Part shown: piece after piece, positions 40,720 through 49,166 of the stretch
Layout of the letters: every line of letters starts with the position of its first letter
Position numbering within the stretch: position 1 is the stretch's first letter
Assembly (NCBI RefSeq): GCF_001514065.1
Contig: NZ_KQ948424.1
Coordinates: forward strand, 531,568 to 595,567
DNA from: Streptomyces antibioticus
GTDB taxonomy: Bacteria; Actinomycetota; Actinomycetes; Streptomycetales; Streptomycetaceae
Direction of reading: 5' to 3'
Length of the DNA stretch: 64,000 nucleotides
Program-made: the position numbers and the translations under genes
Notes under the pieces: generated by a model
Seen by the model: the letters and a program-made list of their open reading frames with translations, nothing else
Told to the model about the DNA's origin: nothing
Databases searched by the model: none

Positions 40720-41802
40720 TCAGACCGCCGCCACCGCCGACAGTCTCGTCACGTCCCTCGCCGTTCCCGTCACGCCGGACAGGAAGCCCTGCGCCCGCGG
40801 TGAGGCGTTCTCCGTCAGCCACGCCGGGTCGATGTCGCAGACCGCGACCTTGACCTCTGTGCCGGAGAGCGCCAGCGGGAGCGTGTGGACCACGGTGGAC
40901 GGGAAGCTGAGGATCGTACGGCCGATCGGGCCCCTGCGGGCGATCAGCTCCAGGGGGAGGTCCGGGCGGACCACCTCGAGACCCGTCTCCACCGCCAGCC
41001 GGTGCAGCTTCTCCGCGCTCTCGCGGCGGTGGGCGAAGTAGCGGGTGGTGCCGTGCGTCTTGGACAGCAGCTTCACCGCCTCCAGATACGCGTCGCCGTC
41101 CACGACGCCCGTCTCCACCAGCGACGTACCGACCATGTCGGCACCCTTGGTGATACGGGGCGGGCCGAAGCGGGAGCGGGTCCAGGCGAAGGTGTTGGCG
41201 ACCACCGTCACGCCCTCCGGCTTCTCCTGCATCGGCATCGAGGAGAAGATCTCGACCCGGCGGTCGCCGGACGGCGTGAGGCGTTTGCGGGCCACCGACG
41301 ACACCGGGGCGAACACCAGGTCGCGGGGGCCCGGGCGGCCGCCCTTGCGGTGCCAGCGCACCAGGCGTTCGCCGCGGGCCAGCTGGGCCACGAACTCCAT
41401 CGTGGCCGTGCCGTCGTCGACCACCACCAGCTCGCCGGCCCGGGTGATCGTCAGCAGCAGTTGTACGTAGCGCGAGAACGGGTCGCCCAGGACGACCCGG
41501 TCGGCCTTGCGGAGCCTGCCCGCGAGGCCGCCGATCGTCTGGAAGGGGGCCGCGGGACCGCCCCGGGCCTCCTCCCAGCGGACCTCGTGCCCCTCCTCGC
41601 GGGCCAGCTCCGCCATGCGGCGCAGCTGGCCCCGGGTCATCGGGTCGGTCGGGGACAGGACGACGAGGGTGAGCCCCGCGCCCAGGGCATCGCCCGAGGC
41701 AAGCTCGTGCGCATGCGCCCACTCCAGCACGTTCAGCAGCTGTACCGGGCTCTCGACGAACGCGAGAGTGTGGGGGCCGGCTGACCCGGCGCGGCGGCTC
41801 AT
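40720..41802 (-). CDS. Polysialyltransferase-like (GT52/PF07388-type) glycosyltransferase
   Basis: 360 residues. The N-terminus HTLAFVESPVQLLNVLEWAH is the characteristic first strand-helix of bacterial sialyltransferases and polysialyltransferase-like proteins. VVLGDPFSRYVQLLLTI, ELVVVDDGTATMEF (an acidic DDG segment), FAHRRESAEKLHRLA and LSFPSTVVHTLPLAL (the CMP-binding Ser-Thr segment) follow in family order. It would add a nonulosonic acid to an acceptor chain. It is the last gene of the NeuA-HAD / NeuB / transferase operon, 55 bases after the synthase. Confidence 0.78.
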   Translation of the reverse strand: MSRRAGSAGPHTLAFVESPVQLLNVLEWAHAHELASGDALGAGLTLVVLSPTDPMTRGQLRRMAELAREEGHEVRWEEARGGPAAPFQTIGGLAGRLRKADRVVLGDPFSRYVQLLLTITRAGELVVVDDGTATMEFVAQLARGERLVRWHRKGGRPGPRDLVFAPVSSVARKRLTPSGDRRVEIFSSMPMQEKPEGVTVVANTFAWTRSRFGPPRITKGADMVGTSLVETGVVDGDAYLEAVKLLSKTHGTTRYFAHRRESAEKLHRLAVETGLEVVRPDLPLELIARRGPIGRTILSFPSTVVHTLPLALSGTEVKVAVCDIDPAWLTENASPRAQGFLSGVTGTARDVTRLSAVAAV

Positions 41803-41857
41803 CTACGTACGACCGTCCCGTCGTAAGGGAATCAGGGGGATCAAGCAGTCAGGTGCG

Positions 41858-42799
41858 TCAGACCGCGACCGGCTCGCCCGCCGCCGCGGCGATCTCCGCC
41901 TCGGCCACGACACCGGTGACGCGGCGCAGCTTCTTCATCGGGCCGAGCTCGGAGTCGTAGACCTTCTTGACGCCGTCGCCGAGGGAGGCCTCGATCGTGC
42001 GGATGTCGCGGACCAGGCGCTGGAGACCCTGCGGCTCGACGGAGGCGGCCTGGTCGGAGCCCCACATGGCGCGGTCGAGGGTGATGTGGCGCTCGACGAA
42101 GGTGGCGCCCAGGGCGACCGCGGCCAGCGTGGTCTGGAGACCCGTCTCGTGGCCGGAGTAGCCGATCGGGACGTTCGGGTACTCCTCCTGGAGCGTGTTG
42201 ATCACGCGCAGGTTGAGCTCCTCGGCCTTGGCCGGGTAGGTCGAAGTGGCGTGGCAGAGCAGGATGTTGTCGCTGCCCAGGACCTCGACCGCGTGGCGGA
42301 TCTGCTTCGGCGTCGACATGCCGGACGACAGGATGATCGTGCGGCCGGTGGCGCGCAGCGCCTTCAGGAGCTCGTCGTCGGTGAGGGACGCGGAGGCCAC
42401 CTTGTGGGCGGGGACGTCGAACTTCTCCAGGAAGGCGACGGCCTCGGTGTCCCACGGGGAGGCGAACCAGGCGATGCCCTTCTCCTTGCAGTACTCGTCG
42501 ATCTGACGGTACTCGTCCTCGCCGAACTCCACGCGGTGGCGGTAGTCGATGTAGGTCATCCGGCCCCAGGGGGTGTCGCGCTCGATGTCCCACTGGTCGC
42601 GCGGGGTGCAGATCTCGGGGGTGCGCTTCTGGAACTTCACGGCGTCACAGCCGGCCTCGGCGGCCACGTCGATGAGCTTGAAGGCGTTCTCCAGCTCGCC
42701 GTTGTGGTTGATGCCGATCTCGCCGCAGATGTAGACGGGCTGGCCGGGTCCTGCGATGCGCTCGGTACCGAAGGTGCGAAGACGGGAGTTGACAGACAT
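41858..42799 (-). CDS. neuB: Nonulosonate (N-acetylneuraminate/Kdn-9-P) synthase without SAF domain
   Basis: 313 residues. The NeuB TIM-barrel is complete: YICGEIGINHNGELENAFKLI, DAVKFQKRTPE (substrate Lys), WFASPWDTEAVAFLEKFDVPAHKVAS, LSSGMSTPKQI, LLCHATSTYPAKAEELNLRVI, GYSGHETGLQTT. It condenses phosphoenolpyruvate with a mannose derivative. Normal NeuB proteins (about 335-350 residues) end in a SAF domain; here the chain stops after the barrel plus 25 residues. The phosphatase fused to the neighbouring CMP synthetase suggests its product carries a 9-phosphate. It starts 14 bases after that gene. Confidence 0.9.
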   Translation of the reverse strand: MSVNSRLRTFGTERIAGPGQPVYICGEIGINHNGELENAFKLIDVAAEAGCDAVKFQKRTPEICTPRDQWDIERDTPWGRMTYIDYRHRVEFGEDEYRQIDEYCKEKGIAWFASPWDTEAVAFLEKFDVPAHKVASASLTDDELLKALRATGRTIILSSGMSTPKQIRHAVEVLGSDNILLCHATSTYPAKAEELNLRVINTLQEEYPNVPIGYSGHETGLQTTLAAVALGATFVERHITLDRAMWGSDQAASVEPQGLQRLVRDIRTIEASLGDGVKKVYDSELGPMKKLRRVTGVVAEAEIAAAAGEPVAV

Positions 42800-42813
42800 G
42801 GCAGACAATTTCC

Positions 42814-44031
42814 TTACTTGGTGAGGGAGTCGAGAGAGGGGCCGAGGATCCAGCTGGCGATCTCTCGGATCGCGCCGTCGCCACCGGGGAGGGTGGTGAC
42901 CGCACGGGCGGCGCCGCGTACCACGTCGTGGGCGCTCGCGACCGCCACGGGCCAGCCCACGAGGGCGAAGCACGGGAGGTCGTTGACGTCGTTGCCGACG
43001 TAGAGCACGCGCTCGGGCGCGATGCCCTGCTCCTCGCACCACTGCTTGAGGGCGAGGTCCTTCCGGTCGATGCCGTGCAGCACGGGGAGCTGAAGCTTCC
43101 GTGCGCGGGCGGCGACGACCGGGTTCTGCTCCGTGGAGAGGATCAGCATCTTCAGACCCGACTTGCGCAGGGCCGCGATGCCGAGTCCGTCCCCGCGGTG
43201 CACGGAGACGAACTCCTTTCCATCGGCGTCGATCAGCACCCGGTCGTCTGTCTGGGTGCCGTCGAAGTCCAGTACGACCGCGTCGACGTCCGCGAAGGAC
43301 GGCAGGGCGCCGGGGCGGTCCGCGTCGAACAGGGGCGCCAGCGCCCGTGCCCGCGCGAGGTCATGCGGGTCGTCGATCTCCAACACCCGTGCCGGGTCGG
43401 TCCGTACGAGCTCGGTACGGCCGAAGAAGCGGTGCTGGTGCTTGCGGAAGCCGGCCGCGTCCATCGCGTAGGCGGCGCCGGTCTCCAGGAGGTCCTGGGG
43501 GCGGTCCTGACGGCGGGGGCGGTACGACTTGTCGTGGTTGACGCCGTAACCGCCCTCGTCGGACGTCGAGTCGACGTCGTCGCGCCAGATGAAGCCGTGG
43601 AAGGGGGCGACGGTCACCGCGGTGTCGGCCCCGCCCTCGACGACCGCCGCCGCGACCGCCTCGACGTCCTCACGGACGATGAAGGGGCTGGTGCACTGCA
43701 CGAGCATCACCACGTCGACGGCCGCGCCGTGCAGCGCCTCGTGGGTGTCCATGGCGTGCAGCACGGCCGCCTCGGAGGTCGCCGTGTCCCCGGCGATGGC
43801 GGCGGGCCGCAGCACGACCTCGGCGCCGGCCTCACGGGCCGCGGCGGCGATGGCCTGGTCGTCGGTGGAGACGACGACGTCCGTCACGAGCCGGGTCGCC
43901 CGGCACTCCCGCACGGCCCGCGCCACGAGCGGCACACCGCCGACGGGGGCGAGGTTCTTGGCAGGCACACCCTTTGAGCCGCCGCGCGCGGGGATGACCG
44001 CAAGAACGCGGCGTACCGACGGATTGGACAT
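42814..44031 (-). CDS. CMP-nonulosonate synthetase fused to KdsC-like HAD phosphatase
   Basis: 405 residues from ATG 44031; AGGAG lies 9 bases before it. Residues 8-235 are an acylneuraminate cytidylyltransferase: VIPARGGSKGVPAKNL (CTP loop), VSTDDQAIA, VQCTSPFI, GAAYAMDAAGF and LEIDDPHDLARA. Residues 245-395 are a C0-type HAD phosphatase: VVLDFDGTQTDD (nucleophile and acid Asp), ILSTEQNPVV (motif II), RKDLALKQW Lys region and VGNDVNDLPCF (motif IV). One protein would thus dephosphorylate a nonulosonate-9-phosphate and activate it with CTP, as in Kdn pathways. Confidence 0.92.
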   Translation of the reverse strand: MSNPSVRRVLAVIPARGGSKGVPAKNLAPVGGVPLVARAVRECRATRLVTDVVVSTDDQAIAAAAREAGAEVVLRPAAIAGDTATSEAAVLHAMDTHEALHGAAVDVVMLVQCTSPFIVREDVEAVAAAVVEGGADTAVTVAPFHGFIWRDDVDSTSDEGGYGVNHDKSYRPRRQDRPQDLLETGAAYAMDAAGFRKHQHRFFGRTELVRTDPARVLEIDDPHDLARARALAPLFDADRPGALPSFADVDAVVLDFDGTQTDDRVLIDADGKEFVSVHRGDGLGIAALRKSGLKMLILSTEQNPVVAARARKLQLPVLHGIDRKDLALKQWCEEQGIAPERVLYVGNDVNDLPCFALVGWPVAVASAHDVVRGAARAVTTLPGGDGAIREIASWILGPSLDSLTK

Positions 44032-44084
44032 GGCTTGCACTCCTAGCGCAGGGGTAGAGAGGGGGCCGGCGAAGCCGCCCCCTG

Positions 44085-44110
44085 GGGGCGCGGGGAACTG
44101 CGCGACCAGC
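44085..44110 (+). repeat. Interspersed GC-rich intergenic repeat, copy B
   Basis: This 26-base string is identical to the one at 1561-1586 (starts GGGGCGCGGGGAACT, ends GCGCGACCAGC). It lies in the 119-base gap between the DUF6716 glycosyltransferase and the CMP synthetase genes. Confidence 0.75.
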
Positions 44111-44150
44111 CCAGACGGCGCGGCAGCCGGGATACGAGCCGAGGAGGCAC

Positions 44151-45479
44151 TCACAGCTCCCCCATCCGCCGAATGACAGGAGCCACCCGCTGCACCCCGT
44201 GCCGGTAGGCACCCCGAGCCGCGCGGCGCACGATCTGCCGAACCGGACCGGGCTCCCTATCCGCAGCGGGAGCGCCGGGCAGCGGACTGCCGTCGGGGCC
44301 GAGGTGATGACGGGCCAGAATCCCCGGCAGATATCCGGGCGCGGTCGCCGGCGTGTAGTACGGCGTCAGCGGCGGCAGCGCCCCGGCCAGCAGCTTGGCG
44401 ATCCGCTCGCGCGCCGCGTCGAACGCCGTGGCGTACGAACCGTCCGCCACGACCCCCTGCCGGGCCACCCACTCCGGGTCCGGCGACGGCCGGTGGCCCT
44501 CGTCGAGCTGGTCCCAGGAGGCCAGGCACCCCGAGCCCACGAAGTGGTGGTTGCCGAGGACCTCGCGCACGCCCAGGTCGGTGAGGACGACCGTCGGGAT
44601 GCGCCGGTGCAGCGACTCCAGCGCGGCCGTCGAACTGATGGTGACCAGCAGATCGGTCCGGTCCAGAACTTCGCCCATGTTCCCGTACACCAGACGGAAG
44701 TTGGGCGGCGGATCCAGCCGCTGGACCAGCTTCTGGTACGGCTGCTCCTCGATGTGCGTGGTGTGCTCCCCCGGCTTGGAGCGCAGCTTCAGCAGCACCT
44801 CGCGCTCGGGGTGCAACCGGGCGTGCCTGATCAGCCGGTTGAGCAGATAGGTACGGTCCTTGCGGCTGTCCGGCACAGAGGGCTGGACGGCGAACACCAC
44901 GGTGTAGGGGTCGTGTTCACCTTCGTACGCGGCACCGCCCAGGAACGGCAGCGCCACCTCCGTCACCGCCGAGGCGTCGGCGCCGACCCCCTCGTACACG
45001 GACCGGAAACGCTCCGCGTCCTGACGGGAGTTGGCCAGCACCAGATCGGCGCCGTGCCGCAGCAGCAGGCCGTCCGCGAGCTTCTCGTAGACGACGCCGA
45101 CATAGCCGGTGACGACGACGGGGCGATCGGCACGCCCCTCCCACACCCGCTTCAGGCCGTGCAGCATCGCCTGCACGCCCCCGCCCACGAGGGCGAGCAC
45201 GACGATGTCGTACGAGTCCTCGGCCATCGCCCGCAGGAACTCCACCGACGTCACCTCGCGCAGCGACTCGGCCTCGACCCCGACCTCCGCGAGCTGGCGC
45301 GGGGTGGGCGTGGCGCGGCCGCGCAGCAGGAAGCCGCTCAGGCTGAGGGCCTCTTGCGCGTCGTCACGCGGTGCGATGCGATGGGCGGTCAGCGCACCCC
45401 ATTTCCAGCGGGTGTCGGAGTCCGCGAGGACCGCGATTCGCAGCGGCGTCGTTGAAGTTGCTGGCGTACTTGCTGGCAC
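44151..45479 (-). CDS. DUF6716-type putative glycosyltransferase
   Basis: About 442 residues from GTG 45479, 7 bases after a TAGCGT -10 and therefore perhaps leaderless; TTG 45500 is the alternative. A GT-B-like fold is suggested: LRIAVLADSDTRWKWGALTA first strand, a central VVTGYVGVVYEKLADGLLLR, then KLRSKPGEHTTHIEEQPYQK and LLVTISSTAALESLHRRIPTV, which resembles the nucleotide/CMP-sugar pocket of polysialyl- and capsule glycosyltransferases. It begins the leftward part of the polymer cluster and is divergent from the GT2 gene. Confidence 0.8.
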   Translation of the reverse strand: MPASTPATSTTPLRIAVLADSDTRWKWGALTAHRIAPRDDAQEALSLSGFLLRGRATPTPRQLAEVGVEAESLREVTSVEFLRAMAEDSYDIVVLALVGGGVQAMLHGLKRVWEGRADRPVVVTGYVGVVYEKLADGLLLRHGADLVLANSRQDAERFRSVYEGVGADASAVTEVALPFLGGAAYEGEHDPYTVVFAVQPSVPDSRKDRTYLLNRLIRHARLHPEREVLLKLRSKPGEHTTHIEEQPYQKLVQRLDPPPNFRLVYGNMGEVLDRTDLLVTISSTAALESLHRRIPTVVLTDLGVREVLGNHHFVGSGCLASWDQLDEGHRPSPDPEWVARQGVVADGSYATAFDAARERIAKLLAGALPPLTPYYTPATAPGYLPGILARHHLGPDGSPLPGAPAADREPGPVRQIVRRAARGAYRHGVQRVAPVIRRMGEL

Positions 45480-45677
45480 GTCGAAGACGCTAGGAAGCAA
45501 TTCCTAGGTATGGCCCAACCGCGAATCAACGAAAAGTTAACAACAGCCCACCGAGAGCCGAACTGGCCCGCCAAAGCCCCGGAAGTACAAGGGATGCACC
45601 ATTCCGACACATCGAGTTCACCCTCCGTACCATCGGCGTCAAGTTGCCCTGTCGGACGGCCTTCTAGCGTTTCTCGG
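45480..45677. promoter_or_regulatory. Divergent promoter region of the polymer cluster
   Basis: About 200 bases, lower in GC than the genes. Both divergent genes have the same -10-like box TAGCGT seven bases from a GTG start: rightwards at about 45665-45670 for the GT2 gene, and leftwards at about 45487-45492 for the DUF6716 gene. Both transcripts are predicted to be leaderless and to share one sigma factor. Confidence 0.55.
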
Positions 45678-46664
45678 GTGCCAAAGCTTTCCGTGATCGT
45701 GCCGTTCTACAACGTGCAGCAATACGCCCCGGACACCCTCAGAAGTCTGCGGCTCAACGCCCGGAGCGACTTCGAGTTCATCCTCGTCGACGACAAATCG
45801 AAGGATGAAACGCCCGCCATTCTCGAACGGGCGGCCGAGTCGCTTTCGGATGTCGCGCAGGTGAGATATATCCGCCATGAGACGAACGGGGGTCTCGCCA
45901 CCGCCCGCAACACCGGTCTCGACGCGGCGACCGGCGAGTACCTGACCTTCCTGGACGGCGACGACTGGCTCGCGCCGGGCTACTTCGCCGAGCTGGTGGC
46001 CGCCATCGAGGGGCTGGGCTGCGACTTCGTACGGACCGACCATGTGCAGGCGACCGCCCGCGCCCGGTCCGTGCACCGCGCCCCGGTCGGGCTGCGCGGT
46101 GAGGTGCTGAACCCGCGCGACGCGATCCTGCCCGCCGACCGGACGACGTCCGTGGACTACGCGTTCGCGTGGGCGGGGGCGTACCACCGGCGGCTCCTCG
46201 ACAAGGGGCTGCTGCACTTCACGGACGGGCTGCGGACCGCCGAGGACCGGCCCTGGATCTGGAAGCTGCACCGCGAGGCCGAGTCCTTCGCCGTGGTGAA
46301 CCTGCTGGGCGTGTTCTACCGGCGCGGGGTGGCGTCCTCGCTCACGCAGATCGGCGACGCCCGCCAGCTGGACTTCATCCGCGCCTTCGACCAGGTCATC
46401 GAGGAGACGGCCGCCGACCGGGACGCGGACAGGCTGCTCCCCAAGGCCGTGCGTACGTACTGCGCGATCATCGCCCACCATCTCTCCGACGAGGCCAAGT
46501 GGGAGCCGGCCGTCGCCAAGGAGCTGCGGGCGCGCAGTGCGGCGGCGATCAAGCGGATGCCGCAGGACATGCTCGGCGAGGTACTCGACACCATGGACCT
46601 GCGCCGTTCCGCCAAGCTGCGGCGGCTGCGGCGCAGGATCAGCACAGCGAAGGCGGCTGCCTGA
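45678..46664 (+). CDS. Glycosyltransferase family 2
   Basis: 328 residues from GTG 45678. The GT-A nucleotide pocket is in PKLSVIVPFYNVQQYAPDTL and FEFILVDDKSKDETPAIL, the chain-start signature in GGLATARNTGLDAATGEYL, and the DxD metal motif reads FLDGDDWLAPGYF. EDRPWIWKLHREAE supplies the ED catalytic-base-like motif. It resembles CDP- or UDP-sugar transferases of teichoic acid and capsule loci. It lies two bases before the polysialyltransferase-like gene, so they are one operon. Confidence 0.92.
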   Translation: MPKLSVIVPFYNVQQYAPDTLRSLRLNARSDFEFILVDDKSKDETPAILERAAESLSDVAQVRYIRHETNGGLATARNTGLDAATGEYLTFLDGDDWLAPGYFAELVAAIEGLGCDFVRTDHVQATARARSVHRAPVGLRGEVLNPRDAILPADRTTSVDYAFAWAGAYHRRLLDKGLLHFTDGLRTAEDRPWIWKLHREAESFAVVNLLGVFYRRGVASSLTQIGDARQLDFIRAFDQVIEETAADRDADRLLPKAVRTYCAIIAHHLSDEAKWEPAVAKELRARSAAAIKRMPQDMLGEVLDTMDLRRSAKLRRLRRRISTAKAAA

Positions 46665-46665
46665 G

Positions 46666-47994
46666 ATGCCCACGACCCAGATCTTCTGCGCCTCCACGCT
46701 GTACGGGGCGGCCACGCTGGCCGCCGCCGTCGACTCCGACCTCTTCGACGAGGCCGAGCGCCGGGTGCTGCTGGTGTTCAACAACTCGGCGACCCCGGAG
46801 ACCACGCTCCCGCTCGACCGGATGCCCGGCTTCGAGCCGCTGCGCGCCCACTTCGACGCGGTGCTGTCCTGGAACGAGGCCATCCACCCGTTCCACCCCG
46901 GCGCCTGGGCCCCGCGCGCCGACGACGTCCCGCTCTTCGAGCGCTATCTGCGGCTGCTGTGGGGGCTCGGGGACGACCGGGTGGAGCTGGTCCTGGAGTC
47001 CATCCAGGTCACCCCGGCGCTGACCGTGGCCCAGCTGTTCACCGGCGCCCCCGTGCACGTCTACGCGGACGGCCTGATGAGCTACGGCCCGACCCGCAAC
47101 AAGCTCGACCCGCTGGTCGGCACGCGCGTCCGCCGGCTGCTCCACCTGGACCTGGTGCCGGGCCTCACGCCCCTGCTGCTCACCGAGTTCGACGTGCCCG
47201 CCCAGGTCGTCCCGACGGGCGCCTTCCTGAAGGTGCTCCGGGAACTCGCCGACACCGTCGAGGACCTGCCGGTGCTGCCCGACAACGCGGCGCTGCTCCT
47301 CGGCCAGTACCTGTCCGCGCTGAACATCCTCACCGCGGACCAGGAGGAGCACCTGCATGTGCGGATGCTGCGCGGCGCGGTCGACCGCGGGCACCGGTCC
47401 GTGGTGTTCAAGCCACACCCCACCGCACCGGCCCGCTTCAGCCGCGCCCTGGAGACCGAGGCGGAGAGGCTGGGCGTCGACCTGACCGTCCTCGACACCC
47501 CCGTCCTCGCCGAGGTGCTGTTCGAGAAGGCCCGCCCCGGACTGGTCGTCGGTTGCTTCTCCACGGCCCTGTTCACGGCCGCCGAGTTCTACGACCTCCC
47601 GGTCGCCCGCATCGGCACCGAGCTGCTGCTGGACCGGCTGACCCCGTACCAGAACAGCAACCGCGTCCCGGTGGTGCTGGCCGACGCGGTGCTCCCGGAC
47701 CTGGAGCAGCGCAAGGGCGAAGAGCCGTTGCCTGCCGATGAGTTGACCGAGCTGATCGCCGCGGTCGGCTTCACCCAGCAGGACCGGATCTACCCGGCGC
47801 GGCGTGCGACGGCGGAGAAGTACCTCGCCCAGCGGCTGCGCCCGCGCACCCAGCGCTACTTCAGGAAGAAGCGCCTCACCTCCCTGGGCCTGCCCGGCGG
47901 CATCCCGGAGCGGCTGGCGTTCCTGCCGCACAACTCGACGGCCCGCAGGGTCGTCCGGCAGGCCCGGGCGCTGAAGAAGGCCGTGAAGCGCTGA
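46666..47994 (+). CDS. Alpha-2,8-polysialyltransferase-family protein
   Basis: 442 residues. Recognised by PTTQIFCASTLYGAATLAAA (first strand-helix), the YADGLMSYGPTRNKLD acidic/Tyr segment, GQYLSALNILTADQEEHLH, VVFKPHPTAPARFS (HP motif, which binds CMP phosphate in sialyltransferases) and VVGCFSTALFTAAEFYDLPVA (Ser-Thr motif). These are the PF07388 landmarks. It most likely builds a nonulosonate-containing chain from the CMP-sugar made by the leftward operon. It ends with a basic C-terminal tail (RRVVRQARALKKAVKR), which may bind the membrane. Confidence 0.85.
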   Translation: MPTTQIFCASTLYGAATLAAAVDSDLFDEAERRVLLVFNNSATPETTLPLDRMPGFEPLRAHFDAVLSWNEAIHPFHPGAWAPRADDVPLFERYLRLLWGLGDDRVELVLESIQVTPALTVAQLFTGAPVHVYADGLMSYGPTRNKLDPLVGTRVRRLLHLDLVPGLTPLLLTEFDVPAQVVPTGAFLKVLRELADTVEDLPVLPDNAALLLGQYLSALNILTADQEEHLHVRMLRGAVDRGHRSVVFKPHPTAPARFSRALETEAERLGVDLTVLDTPVLAEVLFEKARPGLVVGCFSTALFTAAEFYDLPVARIGTELLLDRLTPYQNSNRVPVVLADAVLPDLEQRKGEEPLPADELTELIAAVGFTQQDRIYPARRATAEKYLAQRLRPRTQRYFRKKRLTSLGLPGGIPERLAFLPHNSTARRVVRQARALKKAVKR

Positions 47995-48132
47995 GCGAAT
48001 CAGGAATGAACTCCCCGGAAAGGGCATGGAAAGGCAGCCTAATCATCGAGTTACTCCGTTGATTCAATGGAGAAGCGGTGTTCGAGGTCCCTAGGATCAC
48101 GGGCACCGCTCTCCGCATCCCGTGAGGCCCTC

Positions 48133-49101
48133 ATGACGAAGCTCGGCCGGCTCTACTCCCTCTTCGACAGCGTCGAGCTGCCGGAGAACCTCCCCTACAC
48201 CCAGTGCAGCACCTGGGAGCTGCAATTCCTGTACCTGGTGGGGCGCCATCACCTCACGGGCCAGGGCCAGATCGTCGAACTCGGCTCGGGGGGCGGCGGG
48301 TCGACGTACGCCCTCGCGCTCGGGCTGAGCGAGAGCCCCGTGTTCGACGCGCGGAAGGGCCGGCTGCACGCGTACGACTTCTTCCGCGTCGGCAAGGGCA
48401 CGTTCGCCTCGGAGAAGTTCTTCGACTCCGGTCACAAGCCGGCCGACGACGACTCCTTCCTGGACGACTTCAAGCGCCGCCTCGGCCCCTTCCTGCCGTT
48501 CCTGGAGATCCACGCGGGCGACCTCTGGCAGACCTCTGATCCCGAGGACACCACTCCGGTGGAGTTCCTGCACATCGACATCGCCAAGACGGCCCGGGTC
48601 TTCCGCTGCGTCTCGGAACGGTTCCTGAGCCGGATGCAGGTCGGCACGGTCGTCCTGCACCAGGACTTCGCCGGTCCCCGGCTGCCGTGGCTGCACCACA
48701 GCACCGGCGCGCTGCTGCCCTACATCGAGATCGCCGGGCCGCCGATCCGCTCCACGCTCGCCTTCGAGGTGACGAAGCCGGTGCCGGCGGACGTCCTCAA
48801 GCGGATCACCGAGGACGACTACACGGTCGACGAGAAGCTCGCGCTGATCTCCGCCGTCCAGGACAGGATCGACCGCGACCACACCGACGGCATCCCCTTC
48901 AAGTCCGTGCTGGAGCTGTCGAAGGCGTACGTCGCCCACTACGACGGGCAGCACCGGCGCGCCTGGTCCATAGCCAAGCCGCTCCAGTCGGACGAGTACC
49001 TGAGCCGCACCCGGGCCGATCACTTCGAGCAGCTGAGGAAGGCGTACGACAAGGAGCCGTCGTTCCTGAACAAGCTGGTACGCAAGACCGTCGGCCGCTG
49101 A
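48133..49101 (+). CDS. TylF-like SAM-dependent methyltransferase 1
   Basis: 322 residues from ATG 48133 with GTGAGG upstream. The N-terminal helical part (YTQCSTWELQFLYLVGRHHL) is followed by motif I IVELGSGGGGSTYALALG, the GRLHAYDFFRVG acidic strand, VEFLHIDIAKTARVFRCV (motif with His-Asp metal/catalytic residues) and VVLHQDFAGPRLPWLHHSTG. TylF/macrocin-type enzymes O-methylate sugars. It may therefore methylate a sugar of the polymer encoded around it. The gene stands alone with a promoter of its own. Confidence 0.82.
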   Translation: MTKLGRLYSLFDSVELPENLPYTQCSTWELQFLYLVGRHHLTGQGQIVELGSGGGGSTYALALGLSESPVFDARKGRLHAYDFFRVGKGTFASEKFFDSGHKPADDDSFLDDFKRRLGPFLPFLEIHAGDLWQTSDPEDTTPVEFLHIDIAKTARVFRCVSERFLSRMQVGTVVLHQDFAGPRLPWLHHSTGALLPYIEIAGPPIRSTLAFEVTKPVPADVLKRITEDDYTVDEKLALISAVQDRIDRDHTDGIPFKSVLELSKAYVAHYDGQHRRAWSIAKPLQSDEYLSRTRADHFEQLRKAYDKEPSFLNKLVRKTVGR

Positions 49102-49118
49102 TTTCGACCCAGTGAGGT

Positions 49119-49146
49119 GCGGGCCCCCTGTGCCGTGGGGGCCCGC
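49119..49146. terminator. Bidirectional hairpin terminator
   Basis: A perfect 10-bp stem (GCGGGCCCCC 49119-49128 with 49137-49146) with an 8-base loop lies between convergent stops of the methyltransferase and the GT8 fusion gene. Confidence 0.78.
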
Positions 49147-49166
49147 GGTCTCTCAGCTTCCCTGGG

